The translations under genes and the position numbers were made by a program. Under the pieces are notes generated by a model, which made no database searches, was not told the origin of the DNA, and saw only the letters and a program-made list of their open reading frames with translations. Positions 18,357 to 26,014 of a stretch of 64,000 nucleotides of DNA are shown here, piece after piece. Numbering within the stretch: position 1 is the first letter of the stretch; each line of letters opens with the position of its first letter. The stretch is from Methylophaga sp. (GTDB lineage Bacteria > Pseudomonadota > Gammaproteobacteria > Nitrosococcales > Methylophagaceae), in NCBI GenBank assembly GCA_002706095.1, contig PAJP01000025.1:124001-188000 (forward strand). Direction: 5' to 3'.

Positions 18357-19802
18357 ATGATCAACGAAGAAATACGCAGAGCCAAGCAGGCGAAACAACA
18401 GCGCCTGCTCATTGGCATCATTATTGTTCTTTCGCTCATTGTTGTGACGGGGCTCGTGCTATTCAGTCTCAATAATGTTCGATTTAACAGCAGCCCTTCT
18501 ACTGAAGAGCCAACACCAGACACACAAGCCACACCACAAAAAATCGAAGAACCTAAAAACGAAGAAGACATCGCCGCATTACGCCAAGCCTATCTGGATG
18601 CCTTTTCTCATTATGAAAATACCTTAAAACCACAGCTGGAAAAAATTGATATCGACAGCTGGGATAAGACACTGGCCGAGACCTTAAAAAGCCAGGAACA
18701 AACCGCTGTGGATACCTTCGGTGCTGGTCAATATGCCAAAGCCAAACAGGCGATCGATACGCTAACGCAAACCGCCGAGAAGACACTGACTGACAGTGAG
18801 GCTGCTTTTGAACAAGCCATGCAGGAAGCACAAGCGGCGTATGTCAATTATGATTATCAACCAGCCCGTCTGGCGATAGACGATGCGCTTATTCACAAAG
18901 CTGATTCAACAGAGGCCATAGCGCTAGAACAGAAAATAGAAAAGATCCCACAAATTGTAGAGCTGAATGAAGCGATTCGTGTTGCCAGAAATGAAAATAA
19001 TCCGAGTAAAGAGCTATCTCTGATTGAGGATTTACTGAAAATCGAACCGGATCGGGAAGAGATGAAACAGCGGGCTAATGTTCTGCGTACGCAACTGGCC
19101 GAGTCACGGTATAACCAGGCCATATTTCAAGCCTATAAAGCGATTGAGCAACGGCAAGCTGAAAACGCCAGACAAGCTCTGAAACAAGCACAACAAATTT
19201 ATCCCAACCGCCCTGAAAATAAAGAAGTCAGCGCAGCACTGGCAACACTGGAATCACAGCTTCGCTTTGAAGAACATGTTGCCGCTGCAGACAAGGCACA
19301 AAATGCCGATAACTGGGAAGTCACCAAACAGGAATTAAGTGCCGCCTTAAAAGAACGTCCAGCCAATAAAGACCTGATTGATCGTTTAAACCAGGCCAAA
19401 CGGATTGTGGAAATCGACCAAAATATTGAGGGCTTGTTACAAAATCCTTATCGTCTTAACAATCCCGCAGTCAAAGCCACGGCTGATATCAATGTCATCC
19501 AAGCAGAATCTTTTAGTGCTCAAAGCCCGTCTCTGGCAAAAGCAGCTCAACAGTTAAAATCCACCATCAATGCCGTGAATACCCCGGTGAACGTGAATGT
19601 CATTTCCGATGGAAAAACCTTTGTCTCTGTGAGGGGCGTGGGTAAAGTGGGTGAAACTACCGGCAAAACGATTCAGCTCAAGCCCGGCACCTACTCCTTT
19701 GAAGGCAAGCGTGAAGGCTATCGCTCCAAGTTGATTGAAGTGACTATTCCGCTTAACCGTAGCGATGTCCAGGTCACCGTGATTGCAGATGAGCGAATTT
19801 AA
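18357..19802 (+). CDS. membrane-anchored TPR-like protein with C-terminal PEGA-like domain
   Basis: This 481-residue protein has a short cytoplasmic start, one transmembrane helix (about residues 18-42, LLIGIIIVLSLIVVTGLVLF) and a long periplasmic part. The middle (about 65-360) is almost all helical with repeated pairs of Ala/Gln/Leu-rich helices, consistent with TPR-type or coiled-coil scaffolding. The end (about 405-481) is beta-rich and carries GKTIQLKPGTYSFEGKREGY, the hallmark of PEGA-like surface domains. It shares this C-terminal style and the bitopic topology with the next gene, which it overlaps by 14 bp. It is probably a periplasmic scaffold of the cluster. Confidence 0.82.
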   Translation: MINEEIRRAKQAKQQRLLIGIIIVLSLIVVTGLVLFSLNNVRFNSSPSTEEPTPDTQATPQKIEEPKNEEDIAALRQAYLDAFSHYENTLKPQLEKIDIDSWDKTLAETLKSQEQTAVDTFGAGQYAKAKQAIDTLTQTAEKTLTDSEAAFEQAMQEAQAAYVNYDYQPARLAIDDALIHKADSTEAIALEQKIEKIPQIVELNEAIRVARNENNPSKELSLIEDLLKIEPDREEMKQRANVLRTQLAESRYNQAIFQAYKAIEQRQAENARQALKQAQQIYPNRPENKEVSAALATLESQLRFEEHVAAADKAQNADNWEVTKQELSAALKERPANKDLIDRLNQAKRIVEIDQNIEGLLQNPYRLNNPAVKATADINVIQAESFSAQSPSLAKAAQQLKSTINAVNTPVNVNVISDGKTFVSVRGVGKVGETTGKTIQLKPGTYSFEGKREGYRSKLIEVTIPLNRSDVQVTVIADERI

Positions 19803-21795
19803 TCAGGCAATTGAAGCTGCCAAACGCCAACAACGCCGAATGCTGTTGTGGCTGGGTTTGGGTTTTATTGTGGTCGCCTGTTTTGTTGCTGCAGCGTTAA
19901 TCGCTTCCCGAGCTACACCAATTCAGGTGCTGCCTGAAACTATCAGCCAGGATGCCCAGATTAATGTCAGTCGTGGCTTGGCCCTGATAATTGATCATCA
20001 TTTATACAGCCTGTCGGATTCAGCGGAAGTAGAAGCCTCAGCACCAGGTTATCAAACGGCCAAACAGCGTATTTCAGAATCCAGCTTTGGCAAAGTGACA
20101 CAAATCACGCTTGAGCCGCTGCCAGCCCAAGTCATTTTGAAAACCTCTCTCGAAGATAATAAAACCAGTTGGTACATCGACAAGAAGCTCACCGCCATCA
20201 GCAATACCCTTGAGACATCATTGGAACGAGGTGATTACAGCATCACAGCCAGTCACCCTTACTTTGAGCCTATTAGTGAAAATTACGCACTGAAACCGGG
20301 TGATGTCGTTGAAAAGACCTTGAGTATGACGCCCATCTCGGGTGAGTTATCGCTAAGCACTCAGCCAGCGGGGGCAGCAGTGAGCATAGATGGAGAAGAA
20401 GTCGGACAAACGCCTATGTCGACATCACTGCCCGGCGGACGATATGCATTGCAAATCCACAAAGCAGGTTTTGAGACCATCACGGATTCTATCGATATCA
20501 CACAAACAGCTAAACAGGTCAGCAGACAGTATCGACTGCAAGCAGAACGCGCCCGAGTGAATGTCAGCGTATCGCCTGTGGGTGGCACCTTAACAGTGAA
20601 TGGTATTGATACGCCTGTTGCTGATGTCATCAGAATCGAGGCCAATCAGGACGCCGTATTGAAGTATAAAAAATCCGGCTATTTTTCACAGTCACAACGC
20701 GTCAATCTTAAGCAAGGTGAAAGCACTGACCTTAATTTCGAGCTGAAAAAAGAAATGGGCAAAGTCGTGATTGAGTCGACGCCTCAAGCGTCAGTCACGA
20801 TTAATGGCAAAGCCATCGGACAAACACCCTTAAACTTAACGCTGGATGCCTTGCCACAGACGATTCGTTTCGATTTGGCAGGCTATCGCTCTGAGACTCG
20901 CACCATCACGCCTACAGCAAAATCCACCAGCAGTGTCTCGGTGAATTTACTAACTGAGAAACAAGCTCGTCTGCAAGAAGCGCCGAGAAGCTATAAAACC
21001 TATGCCGGTGATGAAATGCAGTTATTCACCCCCAACGACAACATCCTCATGGGGGCAGAGCGCAGTGAAGCCGGGCAACGAGCCAATGAGTTTATCCGTA
21101 AAGTCACAATTAACCGACCGTTTTATGCGGGTGTGCACGAAGTCAGCAATCAATCGTATGCACAGTTTGATAAAAGCCATAGCGGTGGCCCCAACTTGCC
21201 CGCCACCTCTGTCAGCTGGCTAGAGGCAGTACGTTATGCCAACTGGTTAAGTCAGGCAGAAGGTTTAACGCCAGTGTATAAAATCAACGGCAATTCCGTT
21301 ACTCATATTAACGATCAAGCCGATGGTTATCGTTTGTTGACCGAGGCTGAGTGGGAATGGTTAGCCCGAAAAGCAGGCCGGTCTGCTCAAACAATCTTCG
21401 TTTGGGGCAATGACAAAACGATACCACCTAAAGCCGCCAATATTGCTGACGAGTCTGCAAAAGGCTCGGTGACGCATTATGTACCGCGCTATAACGATGG
21501 TTATGCAGGTGTGGCGCCAGTAAAGTCGATGAAACGAGAGTTGTCAGGCCTGTTTGATATGGGCGGTAACGTCAGAGAATGGACACATGACAGCTACTCA
21601 CTTACTGTACCCAAACAAGGACGTACTTATTCACAAACACTGGATACTACACTCGTTGATGAGCATGTCGTTAAAGGTGCTAATTGGCGTTCGGGCACAC
21701 TCACAGAATTAAGAGCGTCATACCGCGATGGCGCAAGCCAGCCCAGAGATGATATCGGTTTCCGACTGGGTCGCTTTGTTTACGGAGGTCAATAA
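19789..21795 (+). CDS. membrane protein with three PEGA repeats and an inactive FGE/SUMF1-like domain
   Basis: This is a 668-residue protein. I start it at ATG 19789, not at the upstream in-frame TTG. One transmembrane helix (about 19-41) is followed by a periplasmic region with PEGA-type repeats, seen as SIDGEEVGQTPMSTSLPGG, a weaker copy near residue 255, and TINGKAIGQTPLNL. The last ~260 residues form a formylglycine-generating-enzyme (SUMF1) fold: ATSVSWLEAVRYANWLS, YRLLTEAEWEWLARKAG, LFDMGGNVREWTHD and DIGFRLGR. The domain has no Cys at all; the only Cys is in the transmembrane helix. The catalytic cysteines of true FGE are therefore absent, and a ligand- or peptide-binding role is likelier. 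It is followed within 2 bp by a small membrane gene. Confidence 0.88.
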   Translation: MSEFNQAIEAAKRQQRRMLLWLGLGFIVVACFVAAALIASRATPIQVLPETISQDAQINVSRGLALIIDHHLYSLSDSAEVEASAPGYQTAKQRISESSFGKVTQITLEPLPAQVILKTSLEDNKTSWYIDKKLTAISNTLETSLERGDYSITASHPYFEPISENYALKPGDVVEKTLSMTPISGELSLSTQPAGAAVSIDGEEVGQTPMSTSLPGGRYALQIHKAGFETITDSIDITQTAKQVSRQYRLQAERARVNVSVSPVGGTLTVNGIDTPVADVIRIEANQDAVLKYKKSGYFSQSQRVNLKQGESTDLNFELKKEMGKVVIESTPQASVTINGKAIGQTPLNLTLDALPQTIRFDLAGYRSETRTITPTAKSTSSVSVNLLTEKQARLQEAPRSYKTYAGDEMQLFTPNDNILMGAERSEAGQRANEFIRKVTINRPFYAGVHEVSNQSYAQFDKSHSGGPNLPATSVSWLEAVRYANWLSQAEGLTPVYKINGNSVTHINDQADGYRLLTEAEWEWLARKAGRSAQTIFVWGNDKTIPPKAANIADESAKGSVTHYVPRYNDGYAGVAPVKSMKRELSGLFDMGGNVREWTHDSYSLTVPKQGRTYSQTLDTTLVDEHVVKGANWRSGTLTELRASYRDGASQPRDDIGFRLGRFVYGGQ

Positions 21796-21796
21796 T

Positions 21797-21937
21797 ATGG
21801 CACAACTTAAAAAATGGCTGCTGATAGCGTTATCCGTTGTGGTCTTTGTCTTGGCAATCACCATGGTGAAAAATGTCTATGCCGGCAAACCCATTATCAG
21901 CCTGAACTCCCCTGTTTCCTTTCCCGTGGATATTTAA
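21797..21937 (+). CDS. 46-residue single-pass membrane protein
   Basis: This short gene lies in the 145 bp between the FGE-like and channel genes and begins with ATG preceded by GGAGG (21784-21788). The protein has a basic start (MAQLKKW), a hydrophobic helix (residues 8-23) and a short periplasmic tail ending in SFPVDI. Spacing is 1 bp after the previous stop and 3 bp before the next start. Its position next to the proton channel suggests a small accessory subunit, but no family was recognised. Confidence 0.7.
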   Translation: MAQLKKWLLIALSVVVFVLAITMVKNVYAGKPIISLNSPVSFPVDI

Positions 21938-21940
21938 ACC

Positions 21941-22717
21941 ATGAAAGATATGCTGAAAAGTTTCGCGGCATTGCTGATTTCTATCGTTGTCGTACATTTG
22001 TTCTACATTGGTTATGTTCGACCTGAAGCAGCACAGCTGATTGAGTTTGCTGTGAGTCAGGGACAAACCGCACCCCGCGATATAGCAGTGATCATCAAAG
22101 ACTACGAGCAGGAAATCTGTTTTATTCTGATGCTGTGGGGCTGTTATCTGATTCTCAGTGCTTATCGTAATATTCTCAAAACCAAGTATTTATTCAGTGT
22201 GGATCTGATTAAAGACGCCGATTCACAAGCAGATACTGATGCAAAACATAATCTGGATGTGAATGCGATTATTGATCGCTTGGACACTGAAATTCCCGCC
22301 GACTGCATGCAATCACCATTGGTGCGAACATTACGCTCTTCTCTATGGCGCTATAGCTCTACCAATAATGTGCAGAACCTGTCGGATGCCATTGAAAGTA
22401 ACCTTGAAGCCTTGGCTGTTAAACAGGACTCTGAAAACACCATGATCCGTTATCTGATCTGGGCGATTCCATCGATTGGGTTTATCGGTACTGTTCGAGG
22501 GATTGGGCAGGCTTTATCACAAGCTGATCAAGCGTTGGCAGGTGATATTTCAGGTATGACAGACAGCTTGGGCATCGCTTTTAACTCAACACTGGTGGCC
22601 TTATTGATCAGCATCTTTTTAATGTTTTTATTCCACCAACTGCAACGCCTGCAAGACAGTCAGATCGTCGATACGCAGGACTACTGTGATAAGTACTTAC
22701 TTCGTCGCATTCGGTGA
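21941..22717 (+). CDS. ExbB/TolQ/MotA-family proton channel subunit
   Basis: This 258-residue inner membrane protein has four hydrophobic segments: residues ~7-24, ~48-66, ~168-184 and ~207-230. The TM3 block AIPSIGFIGTVRGIGQAL and the TM4 block LGIAFNSTLVALLISIFL match the signature of ExbB/TolQ/MotA subunits, with a conserved small residue/Thr lining in both helices. These proteins form pentamers that pass protons and rotate or strain around a dimer of ExbD/TolR/MotB. No ExbD or TolR follows. Instead, the next two genes encode vWA proteins with an ExbD-like first helix. The long cytoplasmic loop between TM2 and TM3 is normal for the family. Confidence 0.88.
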   Translation: MKDMLKSFAALLISIVVVHLFYIGYVRPEAAQLIEFAVSQGQTAPRDIAVIIKDYEQEICFILMLWGCYLILSAYRNILKTKYLFSVDLIKDADSQADTDAKHNLDVNAIIDRLDTEIPADCMQSPLVRTLRSSLWRYSSTNNVQNLSDAIESNLEALAVKQDSENTMIRYLIWAIPSIGFIGTVRGIGQALSQADQALAGDISGMTDSLGIAFNSTLVALLISIFLMFLFHQLQRLQDSQIVDTQDYCDKYLLRRIR

Positions 22718-22723
22718 TTTTCA

Positions 22724-23785
22724 TTGGCGCGTAAAAACCGACAAGCTGAAGGACTCAACCTCGCCTTTCTGGATATTATGTCGTGCGGGCTGGGTGCAGT
22801 GATCCTGGTTTTTATGCTGGTGAAACAAAATATCGAGTCCTCACCTTCTGAAACAGAGAACCTGAAAAAAGATATCAGCAGCCTGGAACAAGCTCGCGAT
22901 GAAGCTCAAAAAGGGCTGGATGAACTCAGCGCGCAGCTGAAAAAAGAAAACATTGATTTATCCGCATTAAGCCAGAGCCTGCAACAGCAACGTGCTGCTC
23001 TCGACAGCAAAAACAGTGAAGTGCAGACCGCCCAATCCAATCTCGATCAGCTCAAGAAAAGTATTACAGAGATAAAAGTCCCCAAAAAAGAAGATCTGGT
23101 CGAAACACAGCAGGTGAATGAAGAGAATTATCTGCTCGGCCTGAAAATGGAAGGCAGAAAAATTGCTGTGTTAGTCGATGTCAGCGCCTCCATGACCAAT
23201 GAAAAATTGCTCGACATCATCAGAACCAAAAGCAGTTCTGATCAGACAAAAATCTCAGCTGCCAAATGGCAACGCACCAAGCGCGTGGTCGCTTGGCTTT
23301 TAGCACGAGCACCGAAGAACAGCCAGATTGCTGTTGTTGCATTTAGTGAGCAAGCCAAAAAATTGGGGGGCACAGGTTGGATGTCAGCCAGTAGCACTAG
23401 CGTATCCAGTATTATGAATAGTTTGAATCAAGTGGTGCCAACCGGTGCCACCAATCTGCAGCAAGGCCTAGTCACCGTCAATAAGCTATCCCCTACCGAT
23501 ATTTATGTGATTACCGATGGTTTACCCACCAAGGGCAACTCAAACTATAAAAGCCTGAATCCGTTTTCTGGCTGTAGCTCCTTAACCAGTAATGCCAAAA
23601 CCATTTCGGGTGAATGTAGAAAACGGCTGTTCCGACAGACCATCAACGAAAGTGGTCTGACCCAAGCGAAGAAGAATGTGATCTTGCTGCCACTGGAAGG
23701 GGATCCTGAAGCGGCGTATGAATACTGGGCCTGGGCGTCCAGCTCGGATGGTTTATTAATCAGCCCGGCGAGTAACTGGCCATGA
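22724..23785 (+). CDS. vWA-domain protein with ExbD/MotB-like transmembrane helix (first copy)
   Basis: This 353-residue protein has a 12-residue basic start, then a transmembrane helix NLAFLDIMSCGLGAVILVF with Asp17 at its cytoplasmic end and Cys21. A helical coiled coil (about 42-115) follows. The vWA domain (about 145-353) has a complete MIDAS: DVSAS, a Thr in GATNLQQGL and TDG. The placement of Asp in the helix matches the proton-carrying Asp of ExbD, TolR and MotB. The start is TTG with GGTGAT about 6 bases upstream. It overlaps the next gene by 4 bp (ATGA). The vWA domain should sit in the periplasm and bind a metal-dependent ligand (inference). Confidence 0.85.
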   Translation: MARKNRQAEGLNLAFLDIMSCGLGAVILVFMLVKQNIESSPSETENLKKDISSLEQARDEAQKGLDELSAQLKKENIDLSALSQSLQQQRAALDSKNSEVQTAQSNLDQLKKSITEIKVPKKEDLVETQQVNEENYLLGLKMEGRKIAVLVDVSASMTNEKLLDIIRTKSSSDQTKISAAKWQRTKRVVAWLLARAPKNSQIAVVAFSEQAKKLGGTGWMSASSTSVSSIMNSLNQVVPTGATNLQQGLVTVNKLSPTDIYVITDGLPTKGNSNYKSLNPFSGCSSLTSNAKTISGECRKRLFRQTINESGLTQAKKNVILLPLEGDPEAAYEYWAWASSSDGLLISPASNWP

Positions 23786-24735
23786 AACGTCGCGATAAAG
23801 GCATAGACATTTTCAGCCTGTCATTTCTGGACATTATTTCCTGTGGTTTTGGTGCAGTAGTGATGTTGATTCTGATCTCCAAAACCGATGTCGATGTGGC
23901 TCCTACTGCTGGCACAGAAGATGTCAGTGCCATGCTCTCGCAGCTGGTGACCTTACAAAATTCGGTCAGTCAGATTCAGCAGGAAATGAACCAAAAACTC
24001 GACGCGCTTTCGTCCTTATCAGAACAAAAACAATCGGCCGCCGCCGCATCAAAAGCCTTGCAGCAGCAATTAAATGCCTTAAATAAAAAGCAGGCAGCCA
24101 CCGCTGAGAGCATCGCCGGATTGGGTCTGGTAGAAGAGCGTTTAAAACAAGCTTCGTTAAGCACACCACAAAAACCCAATAAAACCCGTGATGAAGATGT
24201 GGGCGGTATTCCTGTTGATAGCGATTATGTGGTGTTTATCGTTGATACCTCAGGCAGTATGAAAAACATCTGGGGTAGAGTGTCTCAGGAAATTGTGAAT
24301 GTATTGAATATTCATCCACAAGTGAAAGGCTTTCAAATCCTCAATGATATGGGGCAATCCATGATTTCCGGCTACGATGGTCAATGGATGCCAGACACAC
24401 CCAACAGACGCAAAAGTGTTATCGACTTATTTAAAAGATGGAACGCGGTCTCCAATTCCAGCCCCGTAGAAGGCTTAAACACTGCTTTAAGAAAATATGC
24501 CAAAGCCAATATCACCACCTCGATTTATGTATTTGGTGATGATTACACTGGTTCCAGTTACGACCCGGTGATTGATGCCATTACCCAGCAAAATAAAAAG
24601 CTGCCATCCGGCAGACGGCTCGCCAAAATCCATGCTATTGGTTTTATCTCTCCCGGTACCACAGATCGTTTCAGTGTACTTATGCGTGAAATGACCAAAG
24701 AAAATGATGGGACGTTTATAGCGCTCCCACGTTGA
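23782..24735 (+). CDS. vWA-domain protein with ExbD/MotB-like transmembrane helix (second copy)
   Basis: This 317-residue protein has the same plan as the previous one: a basic start, a transmembrane helix SLSFLDIISCGFGAVVMLIL with Asp17 and Cys21 at identical positions, a coiled coil (about 50-118) and a vWA domain (about 148-317). The MIDAS core is DTSGS and the late Asp is in VFGDDY. The usual Thr is not obvious: the loop reads NSSPVEGL, so a Ser may replace it. The coiled-coil and vWA sequences of the two copies are clearly diverged, which suggests distinct subunits, perhaps a heterodimer inside the channel pentamer. It is the last gene of the cluster; no strong terminator is visible after it. 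Confidence 0.85.
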   Translation: MKRRDKGIDIFSLSFLDIISCGFGAVVMLILISKTDVDVAPTAGTEDVSAMLSQLVTLQNSVSQIQQEMNQKLDALSSLSEQKQSAAAASKALQQQLNALNKKQAATAESIAGLGLVEERLKQASLSTPQKPNKTRDEDVGGIPVDSDYVVFIVDTSGSMKNIWGRVSQEIVNVLNIHPQVKGFQILNDMGQSMISGYDGQWMPDTPNRRKSVIDLFKRWNAVSNSSPVEGLNTALRKYAKANITTSIYVFGDDYTGSSYDPVIDAITQQNKKLPSGRRLAKIHAIGFISPGTTDRFSVLMREMTKENDGTFIALPR

Positions 24736-24763
24736 TGAATTGAATCAAAGCAATCAACGCTTT

Positions 24764-24793
24764 GTAGGTTGGGTTGAAGAATGAAACCCAACG
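24764..24793. repeat. REP-like palindrome, copy 1
   Basis: GTTGGGTT (24768-24775) and AACCCAAC (24785-24792) form an 8-bp stem preceded by GTAG. Two related copies occur at 25435 and 25966. Elements of this look are frequent between gammaproteobacterial genes. Confidence 0.7.
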
Positions 24794-24864
24794 ATATGAC
24801 ATTTTTTATGAGATCAGCTCTGTAGGTGGGTTGGAATTAGCCCTCCAAAAATATTCTACTTTTC

Positions 24865-25350
24865 ACTTCAAACGCTGCCGCTGGGGCGTTCATTTATTTT
24901 GTTTGCCCAAAATAAACGAACCAAACAAAAGGGCACCCGAAATTGCCTTTGATCCAAAAATTAAACTTGGCTGATGGCGTGGTCGAAAACTCGCTACGCT
25001 CAAACACTCGACCACTTCTTCCATCAACCAAGCCTAATTCTTGGCGGCAATAGACGGGAGAAAAAGAGAGACTTTTCATATCCCCGTTTGTGCTGACGAG
25101 TAGCGGAGGTTTGTCTGGGTAACGGCTGGTTAGTGTTTGAGCGTTAGCGAGTTTTAACCAGACGCCAGACAAAGTGAGCAACGCAGTGGAGCCGTAGGCC
25201 AGCACTGTGGGGTGCCCTAGGGTTGTTAGGGAAATGGGCAAGCATTTCCCTGACTCGCCATTAAGGCGAAACTAGGAATTCCAAAAACTAGAACTTAAGA
25301 TGAAGAACGAAATCCAATTAAATGAACGCCCCAGCGGCAGCATGTGAAGT
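24865..25350. mobile_element. 486-bp MITE-like element with 31-bp terminal inverted repeats
   Basis: The ends 24865-24895 and 25320-25350 are inverted copies with only two mismatches; the inner 22 bp are identical (GCTGCCGCTGGGGCG and on). The interior folds into several hairpins: GTGGTCGA (24979) with TCGACCAC (25018), TTTGTCTGG (25110) with CCAGACAAA (25165) enclosing CTGGTTA (25126) with TAACCAG (25155), and GGGAAATG (25229) with CATTTCCC (25243). No transposase or ribosome binding site is present; the 115-codon minus-strand frame inside follows the repeat and is not counted as a gene. No clear target-site duplication is seen. Similar sequence is, from memory, common between gammaproteobacterial genes. 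Confidence 0.65.
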
Positions 25351-25434
25351 AGATAATTATCCAGTAGATTGAATTTAAACATGACCCCAGACAAGCCTAC
25401 ATTGAACACACTTATTCCATAAAAATCATCCCAT

Positions 25435-25467
25435 CGTTGGGTTTTGCTAGAGCTCTACCCAACCTAC
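25435..25467. repeat. REP-like palindrome, copy 2 (opposite orientation to copy 1)
   Basis: GTTGGGT (25436-25442) pairs with ACCCAAC (25457-25463) and is followed by CTAC, so it reads as the inverse of copy 1. The two copies bracket the MITE-like element. Confidence 0.65.
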
Positions 25468-25555
25468 TTCACTCCTTAATTCCCGCTAATGATAAAGTGA
25501 GAAATATCAGCATGTAGTTGCAACAAACCGTGACAGAGAAAAGGAAGGAAAAGTT

Positions 25556-25960
25556 ATGACGGAACATCATGGCTCATGTTTATGTGGCAAAGTCAGCTTT
25601 GCAATTAAAGGTGACTTCGAGCACTTTTATCTTTGCCATTGCAGTCATTGCCGAAAAGATACGGGCTCGGCACATGCGTCCAATCTATTTTCTCAATCCG
25701 CCAAACTTATCTGGTTGTCTGGCGAAGAAAACATCCGAACTTACACCTTACCAAGCACCCGTCATACCAAAAGCTTTTGTCAGCACTGTGGCTCGGCTTT
25801 ACCCCATACACAAATGAATGGCCGTTTATTAGTAGTGCCTGCCGGTTGTTTAGACAGCAGCTTAGCTATTCAACCCGACGCTCATATTTTTATGAACAGT
25901 AAAACAGAATGGGACCACACATCAGATCAATTACCTCAATTTGAGCAGGGCCCAACATAA
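25556..25960 (+). CDS. GFA-family zinc protein (glutathione-dependent formaldehyde-activating enzyme-like)
   Basis: This 134-residue protein has the zinc-binding cysteine pattern of the GFA/CENP-V family: C8-x-C10 at the start, C27-x-C29-xx-C32 (CHCSHC), and C75-xx-C78 followed by GSA. The founding member, Gfa of Paracoccus, was proposed to speed adduct formation between formaldehyde and glutathione, although many relatives have no proven role. In a methylotroph a formaldehyde link would be plausible, but no glutathione-dependent formaldehyde dehydrogenase gene is adjacent. The ATG is preceded by AAGGAAGGAAAAG. It is flanked by REP-like repeats, so it is probably a single-gene unit. Confidence 0.9.
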   Translation: MTEHHGSCLCGKVSFAIKGDFEHFYLCHCSHCRKDTGSAHASNLFSQSAKLIWLSGEENIRTYTLPSTRHTKSFCQHCGSALPHTQMNGRLLVVPAGCLDSSLAIQPDAHIFMNSKTEWDHTSDQLPQFEQGPT

Positions 25961-25965
25961 CTATC

Positions 25966-25996
25966 CGTAGGTTGGGTAGAAGCATGAAACCCAACA
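25966..25996. repeat. REP-like palindrome, copy 3
   Basis: GTTGGGT (25971-25977) pairs with ACCCAAC (25989-25995), in the same orientation as copy 1. It lies between the convergent GFA and FliB-like genes, where it might also act as a transcription barrier. Confidence 0.65.
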
Positions 25997-26014
25997 AACA
26001 GACTAACAATTAGA

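Noticed and set aside
16488-24735. Calling the channel/vWA cluster a Zorya defence system
   Set aside because: Zorya has a MotA-like ZorA and a ZorB with an OmpA-type domain plus ZorC/D/E effectors. Here there are vWA domains, no OmpA domain and no helicase or nuclease.
24894-25241. 115-codon minus-strand ORF inside the MITE-like element
   Set aside because: It has no ribosome binding site and its sequence follows the repeat's hairpins. It is better explained as chance coding in a repeated non-coding element.
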